Below, in pieces: positions 12,801-23,404 of a stretch of 64,000 bases of DNA. How positions within the stretch are numbered: position 1 is the stretch's first letter; each line of letters begins with the position of its first letter. The stretch lies in contig CM049313.1 of NCBI GenBank assembly GCA_026874595.1, positions 64,236,159 through 64,300,158 on the forward strand, in the 5' to 3' direction. The position numbers and the translations under genes were made by a program. The stretch is from Sipunculus nudus. Its lineage: Eukaryota; Annelida; Sipuncula; Golfingiida; Sipunculidae. Under the pieces are notes generated by a model. It saw only the letters and a program-made list of their open reading frames with translations. It searched no databases and was not told where the DNA came from.

Positions 12801-15627
12801 CTGGTGGACCATCACAACTTCAAAAACCAAGATTTTCTAGCTTTTCTATCTAGTGTTTCACAACCTTGTGCCACCTTATTTCTTCTTGCTTGCATGGGAG
12901 TTGTTGCACATATGAAAGATCTGACCTTTGGTCATGCAGCCTTGTTATGGTAAATTAATACAAAAGTGGTTGTTGTTTACTCACACTCAGAACCATAACA
13001 GCATGTAACACAGGTGTATTGGAGACACTTAAGTTAATCTGTGTGCCAGGATGGTTTTGCTCTAAAACTTTTGATTTCAGCCAAAATGAACTGATACCAT
13101 GAAATATTACACATATTAATGCAATTGTTTGCTGTACCTTTAACTGACCAGTTCCTATGAACCAGTGCTGGCACTTTTGGTTGACAGAGAAAAGCACACT
13201 AAAATTACTGACACTGTTTACAGATTTCTCCAGAAAAAATATATTCATATACCAGTTTGCTATCTGATATGGCTTTATACCATGGTTGACTTCATAGGCT
13301 AAAATTTCTCACTCTTTCAGTATTTTGCGAGGGTTCTATCTTCACGATCTAAGCACACATTAACCTTCACATTCATTATCTATTATTATAATATACAATT
13401 ATGAATTATTTAACATGTAAGTATAATCTTAAAAACATTTTTAGGAGCACCCACTTAAAATCGAAAGAGTATAATATAAAAGATTTGATATAAGGAGCAA
13501 AAATATAATAGCTCTATCTCACAGAGAAAAGTATAATACTTTCTAAAGCAGCAGCATAGAAAGAGTAAACTTCATCAGCTTTATCAGGATATATTTACAA
13601 AAAGATCTTTCAGGAAAAAAGCTTTCTCATCAATAACGTCTTTCTATCTATATCTTGCAAGTGGCAACAGGTTTGTTATACAAAGGAAGCTATAGGAAAA
13701 AGCCAATACAGATATCATCAAAGTTCAGAAAACAACATATTATGTTACGCCTAGTCTCCGATCATACACATGACCCAGTTTCCACTCTTCATATATCAAA
13801 GACCCCTGCACCTATAGTGAAGTGAATAAAACATTAATATATGTCTGTATGGATATAAAATTCACCAGAAGGTCCAAGTCAACCCTTGATATTTGTGGTT
13901 ATTAAAACTGCCAATGTTTTGCATAATAATAGGTACCTATTAATCACAGTTCATGCTAACTTTGATATACACAGACACAATTGACAAAAGGACTAGAGTC
14001 CATGCAGGAAAAGGCTTCAGAGACTATAACAAGAATTATGGCCCCATAATACTGTTCCTTCTAACTGCTGAAGTTATCACTCTAGATCTTACACATTATA
14101 TGCATAACTGCGTTTCCAACAGTTTATCACTCTGCTTTAGAGGGCAATCATGTCGTATTCCTGCCAAATATTGGTTGGAAAGATAAAAATGAGTTGTGGA
14201 CCATCAATGCATGGTGACAACTCATGCTGAGCTTTCTTTATCTGGAAGCCAAAGGCAATCATTGCATGGTCTGCTCACAGTGTATACTAATAGGCAGCAA
14301 TTAAATGAGTTTGTTCTTGATTCAAAGATGCATGATAAATGTTGTCCTGAATATTATACTAGCTCCCCCTTCAGGTCATCCATCAAATTATATACCATTA
14401 GTACTGCCTTGACCTTTTTAGTTTTTATCATGCATTTAATACAGGCAATGGACTCAATAAGACAGATATCAAGTGTGAAAACTTTGGCTGGATTCGTATT
14501 TGTGAGGTTAACTTTATGTGATTTCCATGTTTTCATTCTTTTGCAAAGGTTTATTTTAGCAATCTTACCATGTAAAATGCTTCCAATATTATATCTATTA
14601 TCACTGTGGTTATTTTATAAATCTTAAAAAATCTGACGAGGACCCATGATAATGGTAAAATTATTGTCCCCTATAGACAGATATATGAAAGACTGATTTT
14701 ATTGATTACGTCTGTCTTTGATCTACAGGTAAATATTTTATCATTTATAACATAAATGTTTTTCCTTTCAACTTTAAACCTACAGGAATGGTCCTGCGTG
14801 GATAACATACATAAAATACATTACATATCTATTAAAAATGACCCTTCTCATTCACAAAAGTTTCATTTTTTCATGTTAACTTCCTTTTTCGCAAATATTG
14901 CAAAATTTAAAACCTTCACAAACGTAAAGCCAAAAACAATATGTGCTCTGCACAAAGTATATTTTTGGTTTAATATTTATAGCTTGAACAATTGGGGATT
15001 CATTACAAACTATTAAAGCTTGTACCCTGCCTTTGACCTTTGCAAATAACTGAAATTAATCACCAATGAATACACAGATTCTATTGTTTCATATTAAAAA
15101 AAAGGATCCCCATAAATCTAATATATATCAGAACAATTGTTTTGTTGTATTTTATAATTATGCCATTATTTTTAAAACCACCATAACAATACAGAGATTA
15201 TTATCATACTTATACTTTTATTAAATCTAAATATTTCACATACTTCTTGATTTTTTAGATTTTCTAAGCTAACAGGTTACTCACAAGTTACAAGTTTTTG
15301 GCATAACAAGTTGATTTAACTGAGCCGTCATGCAGCCATATTCTCCAATCATAAACATACGTTTGTTATTTATGTGACTTTACCAAAAATTTTAATATAT
15401 TATGATTTTGTATTATTATTTATTTAATTGGTAGGCCAACTAACTTCTATCATACATTTTAATGGACAAACAATTTTCATTTGTCAAAGAATCATTCTTA
15501 CTGCACTAAAGGATCAATGACACCATTACATGTTTTAGCTCCCACCCTCTCCTCACCCCTTGGTGTCTTGGGGTGTTGTGATACAGACATAAAAAGTGTT
15601 AATGATAGAGAAACAAATGAAACCATT
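9853..15627. other. Non-coding stretch, probable intron or intergenic
   Basis: No recognised coding exon. Two adjacent plus-strand frames at 13,953-14,186 and 14,196-14,627 (77 and 143 codons) match no family I know and lack supporting features. The sequence at about 11,180-11,400 and 13,950-14,400 is less AT-rich and non-repetitive, so it could be conserved non-coding DNA. If the 8.7 kb promoter proposal is right, this lies inside the first intron of the GAS1-like gene. Confidence 0.45.
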
Positions 15628-17502
15628 TTTAGCTCAGCTGACTGCAAGTCAACTGAGGTATAGGTATGGCGCTTTGTCTGTCGTCTGTCCAGCCGTCTGG
15701 TTGTCCGTCAGCAGGGCACAAATTGTAACCACAATCCCTAGAAGCCTGTAATATAGAGAGGTCCACAAAAAATCTCCTTGGAAACCTGAAATTAGGTCAC
15801 TGCGACCTATATCCTCCAACATATGGGGCTTGTAAGTACCCTCCAGAATAATGAAAAATTTGATACAAAACCTCCAGTATCTTGATAATGAATGCATGGA
15901 TTGTCCTGAATCTTGCCTGGAATATTGACCATGACTAGTTTTGTCAGTTCATGATAAGTGGTGGAGCCACCTGTATTTTTTCTTATTTTTACGAATATTT
16001 TTCTATTTTTTTTCTTTAAAATTGACAACAATAATGTCACTTTTTCAGCTGTGATTCCATCTAGTGTCCCAAAACCTGGTGTGTTTATTGATCACAAGTG
16101 GATGCCCTATAGTAATCACCCTGTCTGTCTGTCTGTTTGCCTGTCTGTCTTGTCTGTCTATCCTTCCATCCACACAAATTTGTTTCCAGATGATGACTCC
16201 AGGTCAGATTTGGATTTCAAACATGACTTACACACGGCCCCCCACTAAAGAAAGAACCTGTGTTATTTGAGGGTCATGAGGTAAAAGGTCAAGGTCACAA
16301 GACGCGCTTATTTAAAAAGATTAGGCAAAAAAAAATTAAAGGTATGGTTCTCAGGCACCGTCCGCATCAATTTTAAACCCCCACATCAAAAATTTTTATT
16401 TTGAATTTCAATAAAAATTTTCTAATTTTGAGCTGCTGCCGCTCTGACATTTCTTTCAAGAAGATAAAACCATACAATTTCCTTTGTTTTGTAGTGCTTT
16501 TACTTATTTAGCAAAATAAAACTGTTATTTTCATGATTTTCCCTCATCATTTGACATTTTTTATTGAAACATACCAGAAAATTTAAAATAAAAAAAGCGC
16601 CCGCCCGCATTGATTCCTGAAAAAAAGTGCCTGAGAACCATACCTTTTTTTTATTTTGGCCTTATGGCTGCATTTTAAGCCAAGCTTTTATCCCAAACTT
16701 TCCATCTTGCACATTTAGCTGACTTGCCAGTATTGGGTGAGCATAAATGAATTTAGGGTCACAAGGTCAAAGGTCAAGGTCACAGGGGCCATATGTTAAG
16801 AAGTTAGTTTCCAGATGAAAACTCCAGTTTAGTTTGACATATTGGTTATATATGGCTCACCAATAAAGTAAGAATCCTGTCGATTTAGGGTCTCAAGGTC
16901 AAGGGTCAAGGTCAAAGGACCCATTCCTTTAATAGGAATGTGTATGCATTTCAAGCCAAACTTTTCATCACAAACCTTCCATCATCAAGATATTACTCAC
17001 TTGCCTAGAGGGGAAGATTCTTTTTTATTTTGGGTCATAGGGTCAAAGGTCAAGGTCACAGGGCCGATCCATTCACAAATTATTTTATAAATGATAATTC
17101 TGCTCTGCCTGACTAGACAGATTGGCTTCAAACTTGATTTATTAATGACCTACAAGTATGAAATATTTTGATATTTAGGGTCCAGAGATCAAAGGTGAAG
17201 GTCACAGGAGCCACATGTTTGTGGATGCACTTTAAACAAATCATGGCTTACTTGCCAAAAGTGGAAGAAATCTTTAGATTTTGAGGTTACCCTTGTCAGA
17301 GGTCAAGGTCACTGGACCCACTTTTATTTAAAGATTGTAACAATAATCTAAATGCTGCAAGTTCAAGGATAAGTAGTTCTCAGATTTTATTGGTCACAAG
17401 GTCATTGGTGAAGATCACAGGTCCGTCATTCTGATAATTTTCTTTAAAAATATCCTTGTAGACAAATACAGCTGAGCGTTGAGACTTCTGGGTCCCTTGT
17501 TT
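15628..17502 (-). mobile_element. Hairpin-ended composite repeat with nuclear-receptor-type half-sites
   Basis: The left edge is a 29-base hairpin end (AGCTCAGCTGACT, loop GCA, then its near-complement; 15,631-15,659). The right edge is ...CAGCTGAGC...GGGTCCCTTGTT. The reverse-complement layout matches the 39.3-40.9, 45.9-47.7 and 49.2-50.6 kb copies. The right half holds seven subrepeats with AGGTCA-type runs near 16,286, 16,764, 16,895, 17,040, 17,187, 17,299 and 17,396; an intact MITE is nested at 16,324-16,661. (CTGT)n runs at 16,120-16,160. No long open frame is present, so it is non-autonomous. No target duplication is evident at this copy. Confidence 0.7.
16324..16661. mobile_element. 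Intact Harbinger-like MITE, 338 bp
   Basis: Terminal inverted repeats of about 35 bp begin GGC/GGCC, then an A-rich run, then GGTATGGTTCTCAGGCAC (left 16,341-16,358; right complement 16,627-16,644). Both flanks are TTA (16,321-16,323 and 16,662-16,664), the 3-bp target duplication typical of PIF/Harbinger elements. The interior has no open frame. It is nested in a subrepeat of the surrounding element, so it is younger than that element. A truncated sister copy is at 2,436-2,715. Confidence 0.75.
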
Positions 17503-17685
17503 TATTATAAAGTTAAAGATTAATCAGTAAATATGGTATCGCTACTGTTTATAGCTCATCCTTTGTAAACAATTCAGTTCTTGATAACAAATTATTTAAC
17601 AAGTATTTTCTCCACAAGGGGTGAAGAACAAAATGTACACTGAATGAAACTCTACACATTACCTGAGAAAGCTGCTCATCAGATA

Positions 17686-17736
<51 letters not shown>
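17686..17736. repeat. (TA)n microsatellite
   Basis: A TA dinucleotide run broken by one TG at about 17,701. Confidence 0.95.
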
Positions 17737-17737
<1 letters not shown>

Positions 17738-19865
17738 TGGTTTTCTGCTATAAACAACTGCTAGAGTGCTGTATGGTATGACACCAGAGCTTTATAAATA
17801 TACATAAATAAAGGAATCAATGAAAATATTGCATGAAACTAAATAGCAGTAAAAATGTCTGAAAAATTTAATTCCTCTATAATTGTATAATTATTTAAAT
17901 ATAGCCTCAAGTCTTGGCCTAGCTTAAAATTTTTAGGGTCTCTGATATTGTCTCATTTTTATGGTATAAAAAATGCACCATAAAATGCTGAATACCTACA
18001 AGTGTGATTTGCTTTCTGTTTGGCTTTTCTTTCTTGAATAACACATGTTACATGTCCACAGTGCTTGCTTTATTTCTGTCAGGCTGGTTGCAATATAACA
18101 CTGGTAACTGCTTATGGAGGGTTCACTGATATTTTGTAGGGTTCTTAAACTCTGGCATAAGGAGCACCTGATAGTTGCCTAGACATAATGATCTCTAGGT
18201 CTCAGTCTCACACTAAATGGTAAATGTCTTGGCAAGGCAGGTCCAGGATTTAGGAAAAGGAGGGTACCAAACCAGGAGGAATAATAATGGAACCTAAAAA
18301 GAGGTCAACTCTGTCATTTCACAAGCTCTGTCATTTCACAGATTGAGTTTGGCTCTTGATTGGCATGGCTGGGTCTTCGCTGCTGTGATCGGCAAAGGGA
18401 ATGTATGCTGCTATTGCCTTTGTGGCTGTGGGTTTTGTGGCTTTTCTGAAAAGTCACCAGTGCAGTTAAAAATTGTCACAGTCTCTCGCGGCTTTCTGTT
18501 TGGCTTGGTGGCATCACGTCTATTGGCTCTCAAAATTTTAAGGAGTGCACAGGGCTGGGTTCTTGACCACAGCAACCTGATGCTGCTCGACAAAGTGAAA
18601 ACTTCTTAAGTCAAGTCAAGAAAAGCAGGGGGGGGGGGGGTTCCAGACTCCCTGGACCCCCCTCCGGATCCCCTACTGCTGGGTCTTATTCTTGTATGTC
18701 ATGTAAATGGCGTTCTTCCCTTGGACTGTTGGTTGGTTACTAGTAGTCAGTTAGCAATTTCATGCAAAAGGGTACAAACTTTCTACAGGGTTAGGATAAC
18801 ACAAAAAGAACAATCCACTGAATTATTTAGTTAATTTGGAGGTTCTGACTGCACAATAAATTTTTTCTCTATTCCAACTCAAAATCATGACTTTGTATCC
18901 TGCAAGGTTCTTTCAAGTTCTAATAAATATATATATTTCCATTTTCCTTCCCAAATTAAGAGACCTGCAACTTTTTTCCTGTGAAACGATATATTTCCCT
19001 TCAAGATATATACAATTTTCATAGCTCTTCCCCTCAGGGTTCAGCTATTTCCTTAGATGCCTGGTGGTAAAGATGTCAGTGTTCCTTTGTTGAAGAGATG
19101 TCTTCATGTTTTTCTCTCTATAGTCACTAGTGATTGGAAATCAGCAAAGACATGCATGAATGCTTGTTTTGTATACAATTCAACACAAGGTCTTAGATGA
19201 TACACTGACTAGTAACGACAGAGTATTTTGCTCATCTCTGATACAATGAAACCCCTGGGTTGAGCTAGTGCATTCCCAATTCTTGAGTAAGAGAAGACAT
19301 GATTATGTAGCTTTATGTTAACCAAACCAAGCGGCAATTTAAAATTGTTGTGATGTCTTGGCAGACTACCAAGAAAAGGTTGTACTAATTGATGATAATA
19401 CCATGTGTGGATGTTGCCCCTATTTACCCACACCTGTAGACACGCCTCAAATTCAGTATTGTTAGTTAAACATGTGCCTTGCCAATCTCTTTTTATATTC
19501 TGAAAGTTTTTTTTACATATATTTCAGTGAACACATATGTGATCCAATGTGTTTTACTGTAACAAAACATACTTGCAGCTCCACTGCACATGCAGGTCAA
19601 AACAAATCTTTCAAGCCAACACCTGCATAAGCAGAATTTGAATGTGAAGTGTTTACAGTTTCTTCAGTGTCTAAAGAAGCCACAAAATATAGAGACATGC
19701 ATGGTGCTGTAGGGGACTGGGTTTTCATAAAGATATGAATATAACCTTTGCCACCATCAGACTCTGGAAACTGGAACAAGATCACTCCATAGAAATGTTT
19801 AAGCTAGTCTAAATGTAAACACCTGTGGGACATCTGTAGCTAAAGGAAAAATATTTAATCATGAT
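17737..19865. other. Non-coding stretch with a poly-G repeat
   Basis: A 13-G run at 18,628-18,640 is followed by CCTGGACCCCCCTCCGGATCC. A similar tail occurs at about 54,690-54,745 and a looser one after the G-run at 50,949, so these may be one dispersed repeat. The 88-codon frame at 18,343-18,609 is open but unrecognised, and the opposite strand is also partly open there. No gene is claimed. Confidence 0.45.
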
Positions 19866-21560
19866 TTCCATGTCTATGTCCTTGCAAGTCCTTTTGATCA
19901 GTTGCCACTTTGTAATCTTCTATGAACAGCAGGCCATTTATAATCTTTTACAATCAGTAGGTCACTTGTAATCTACACAAAGACTAGGACCACTGGGATA
20001 TTCTATGACAAACACTTCCCTTGTAATCTGTTGTAATAAAATGGGCCCTTGTTACCTTTCCTGATGAGAAATGCTCTAAAAATATTCAGCAGACCCCTTG
20101 AAATTTTTTTGAATCAGTAGGACCCTTGTATTTTTGTAATCCTCTGTTATCAGTATTACTCTGCTCTTGCAATCCTCTGTAATCAGTACAGGACTAATGT
20201 AATCCTCTGCAATCAGTGGGACCCTTGTTATCCTCTGTAATCAGGACTTGTAATATTCTGGAATCAGTAGGCCCCTTGAAATCACTTGTAATCAGCAAGA
20301 CCCTTGTAATAATTTGTAATCAGAAGGCCCCTTGAAATCCCTTGTTAACAGTAGCACCCCTGTTATCCCTTGTAATCAAAAGGAGCCTGTAATCCTCTGT
20401 AATCTGCAGGACCCTTGTTATCCTCTGTAATTGATAGACCCTTGAAATCTTTAGGAATCAATATGACCCTTGTAATCTTTTTCGAATAGGTAGAACCCTT
20501 GTTATCATCTGAAGTCAGTAGGTCTTTGTTAACTTCTTGAGTCAGTAGGTCCCTTGTAATCTTCTAGAGTCAAAAAGTTACTTGTAATCTTCTTCAGTTA
20601 GCAGGCCCCATGTTATCACTTATAACAGTAGGGTCCTTGTAATAATTTGTAATTAGAAGACCCCTTTTAATCAGTACAACCCTCTGTTGTCAGTAGAACC
20701 CTTGTAATAATATGTTATCAGAAGGAACTTTGTTATCTTCTTCAACCAATAGGTTCCTTGTAATCATCTGGAATCTTGAAGTAGGTCCCTTGTAATAAAT
20801 GTAATCAGTAGGACCCTTGTTATCCTCTGTAATCAGTAGGACCCTTGTATTCCTCTGTGATCAGTTGGATCCTTGTAATCATCTGTAATCAATAGGACCC
20901 TTGTAATCTTCTGTAATCAGTAGGACCCTTGCAATTCTCTGTAATTAGTAGGACCTTTGTTATCTTCTGTAACTAGTAGGACCCTTGAAACCTTCTGGAG
21001 TCAGATTTTCCACTGTAATCATATTCAGCCAGCAGGACCCTTGTAATCCTCTCTAATCAGTAGGACCCTTGTAATCTTCTGGAGTCAGTGGGTCCCTTGT
21101 AATCTTCTGGAGTCAAAAAATCCCTTGCAATCCTCTGTAATCAGTAGGACCATTGTTTTCTCTATAATCAGTTGGACCATTGTTGTCCTCTGAGATCAGT
21201 AAGACCCTTGTAGCCTTCTTATCAGTAGGACCCTTGTATCTTCTGGAGTCAAAAGATCCCTTGTAATCTTCTTAAACCAGAATGCCCTTTTAAAATCACC
21301 ATAAATCAGTAGGACCCTTGTAATAACTTGTAACCAGTGGGCCCCTTGTCATCATCTGTAATCATTAGGACCCTTGTAATCAACTGGAGTCAGTAGGTCC
21401 CTAATTATCTCCTGTAATCTTTATGCCCCTTGTATTCTCCTGTAGGTCTCTTGTAACTCTCTGTTATCAGTTGGACCACTGTAATCTTCTGGAAACATTA
21501 AGTCCCTTGTTATCTTCAACAATCAACAGGCACCTTGTAAATCCTCTGTGATCAATTGGC
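19866..21560. repeat. 28-30 bp minisatellite upstream of the GAS1-like gene
   Basis: About 1.7 kb of degenerate tandem units built on TAATCAGTAGGACCCTTG followed by TAATCCTCTG. The most regular units lie at about 20,790-20,990. Variants swap TCTG/TTCTGGAGTC in the spacer. The array ends about 225 bases before the splice acceptor at 21,786, so it would lie within the intron preceding the coding exon. Units are divergent, indicating age. Confidence 0.9.
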
Positions 21561-21759
21561 TTCGGACCAGTTATTTAAAATTACTTTAAATTTGTCTCAT
21601 TTCTAATAAGTCAATACTGTATGTTCAAATCAGCAAAGGTAGTCATTCTGTGACAGACTTCCCTATTGGAATGTTCTCAACTAATCAACTATCAGAACAC
21701 AACTTCATATTGATGGCTAAATTATAGTTCTACTTTATTATATGTGTACTAAATGCTTA

Positions 21760-21786
21760 TTACTATTTTTTTTCTATTTCTCACAG
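21760..21786 (+). other. Putative 3' splice site before the coding exon
   Basis: A pyrimidine tract (TATTTTTTTTCTATTTCTCAC) leads into AG at 21,785-21,786. It lies 259 bases before the start codon with no in-frame coding between. This fits an intron in the 5' untranslated region, a pattern compatible with the single coding exon of GAS1 genes. Confidence 0.5.
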
Positions 21787-22045
21787 GTAATCCAGCACAT
21801 GCAATACTGACCAACTCTACTCAATTGAAGATACACAGCTCTGCTGACAGACATATAGCAGATGTGACAACATCTACAAACTAAAAATACCAAATGCATC
21901 ACTGGCTGGCCAATCAACGCACAAGTAATTTCCATATCATGGTGAAGAGGAGACCTGGAATTTCTAAGTGATCCCCTCCATCACGGTTGTAATATTCAAA
22001 CAAGACTAGACTAGACTAGTTGGACTACTTGCTGCCAGTAGCCGT
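21787..22045 (+). other. Putative 5' untranslated part of the GAS1-like exon, with upstream ORFs
   Basis: At least three upstream start codons occur: a four-codon frame at 21,799-21,810, an ATGTGA minimal frame near 21,861, and a 26-codon frame (stop included) at 21,894-21,971. An in-frame stop at 22,007-22,009 bounds the main frame. The triple CTAGA repeat at about 22,005-22,018 is a local oddity. The extent assumes the splice site at 21,786 is used. Confidence 0.4.
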
Positions 22046-22873
22046 ATGATGCCTGAGTTTGAAGTTCTGTGGCTACTCAGATTGTATGTAACAGTCCACC
22101 TCATCTGGCTAGTCAAGTCTGAAGAATGCATGGAAGCCCAGAAAAACTGCCAGTCAAGCATGGGCTGTAATTCAGCCCTGAAGAATTACATGAGGAACTG
22201 TGGGAGACTTATTCACGGTGAAACCACCGTTTGTGACATGCAATGCAAAATAGCACTAATATCTTTACTAAGTACACAAGATCATGAAGGGTTGAACTTC
22301 ATGTCATGTGACTGTGGTAATAATCATTACTGCCGAGTGCAGACAGCTCGAATTCAGGTGTGTAAAGACTATGTGCTAAGTGCCATGAAAAATATATATG
22401 ACAAGAACAGTGATATTAGCTGCAGTTTATCTGAGGCGATATGTCAAGCTGATACATCTTGTTCCAGTGCGCTTAGCTATTACTTTAAAAACTGCCATGA
22501 GATGTGGGAGGGGAGAAGTTGTACCCATTCCTGCAATAACAGTTTGACAGTACTCTACCTCCAAGCAAAGGCCCGTAAGTTACAGACTTGCCTATGTGAT
22601 GGCAGCGAGATGTATAACTGTGAACGGATTAAAGATAACACACAGAAGTTGTGCCATTTAAGGACTAGAAATGGACCCAAGGGACCTGCGACAACAGAAC
22701 CAAACCACAAAGCTGGTGAACCAACTTATAGTATTGTGACCAGTAAGAACACAGGTACAAGAAAACCTCATCCTAACTGCAGCCGGACGCTTCATTCATC
22801 ATGTCATATATGGCAATTTGTAGTAATAACAGTCATGACAGTTAATCATATTGTCAGATCAACTCATCAATAG
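22046..22873 (+). CDS. GAS1: GAS1-like protein (growth arrest-specific 1 family), complete
   Basis: 275 residues in one exon. Residues 1-25 look like a signal peptide (LWLLRLYVTVHLIWLV). Two tandem ten-cysteine GFR-alpha/GAS1 domains follow. Domain 1 cysteines are at 28, 35, 41, 52, 63, 67, 88, 90, 96 and 106; domain 2 at 126, 133, 139, 150, 159, 163, 182, 184, 192 and 203. Spacing is C-x6-C-x5-C-x10-C in both, with CDC or CLC in the second half. Domain 2 closes with CLCDG...CERIKDNTQKLC, characteristic of GAS1 rather than GFR-alpha receptors, which have three domains. A Thr/Pro-rich linker and a hydrophobic tail (256-270) suggest a GPI anchor, though the tail is short and ends RSTHQ. N-glycosylation sequons are at N164 and N244. 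In vertebrates GAS1 is an intronless, GPI-linked Hedgehog co-receptor, so a role in Hedgehog or GDNF-type reception is inferred. Human GAS1 is longer (345), largely through disordered inserts. The start is the first of two adjacent ATGs after an in-frame stop at 22,007. Confidence 0.9.
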   Translation: MMPEFEVLWLLRLYVTVHLIWLVKSEECMEAQKNCQSSMGCNSALKNYMRNCGRLIHGETTVCDMQCKIALISLLSTQDHEGLNFMSCDCGNNHYCRVQTARIQVCKDYVLSAMKNIYDKNSDISCSLSEAICQADTSCSSALSYYFKNCHEMWEGRSCTHSCNNSLTVLYLQAKARKLQTCLCDGSEMYNCERIKDNTQKLCHLRTRNGPKGPATTEPNHKAGEPTYSIVTSKNTGTRKPHPNCSRTLHSSCHIWQFVVITVMTVNHIVRSTHQ

Positions 22874-22949
22874 TATCTGTAATATCATCTCTTACAGTAA
22901 AAGTGCAATATATGTGATCCACCTCGCGACCCAATCAGGTGACCTTCCT

Positions 22950-22980
22950 GGGGGGGGGGGGGAGGGGAGGGGGGGGGGGG
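22950..22980 (+). repeat. 31-base purine run, possible G-quadruplex
   Basis: A run of 13 G, A, 4 G, A, then 12 G lies 77 bases after the stop codon, within the likely 3' untranslated region. It has enough G for a four-tier quadruplex in DNA or, if transcribed as proposed, in the mRNA. Confidence 0.7.
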
Positions 22981-23398
22981 TTGGACATGGGTGGCCCCAT
23001 CCAGTGCAGATTGTGCAATGATTCTGTACATGTCCCCAGTGCTCAAACTGAGGCAGCTCGAGTGGGTTGGGATGGCAGTCCTTAAAAAAAACTTGACAAC
23101 TGACCAGGACTCAAGGAGTCGGCTAAATTTTTAAAAAACACCCATCCAGTGTCCCTTCTTTGTCTCACCTGTTTCTGTAAAAGGATGAACTGGACATGGC
23201 CCCCAGTGGCCAAAAACAAGGGCCGCTCACTATTACTAAGGGGGTTATGAGATGGGTCATTTATACTGCATTTTTACCTCTCTTACTAAAAGTGCTCTCT
23301 TGCCAAAACTATCTCTCCATCTTTAATTTATTGCATCCAAGTATCTGTATATATTATGAGACTGAACATATTTTCAATGAATGCTATACACTTTTGTA

Positions 23399-23404
23399 AA
23401 ATAA
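23399..23404 (+). terminator. Candidate polyadenylation signal
   Basis: AATAAA about 525 bases after the stop of the GAS1-like frame. A second AATAAA occurs near 23,457. Choice between them, or a more distal site, cannot be made from sequence alone. Confidence 0.3.

Noticed and set aside
14196-14627. 143-codon frame with hydrophobic C-terminal half
   Set aside because: Hydrophobicity follows from T-rich DNA, and no family is recognised.
23187-23206. CTCF-like TGGCCCCCAGTGGCCA
   Set aside because: The spacing is one base short of the CTCF core.
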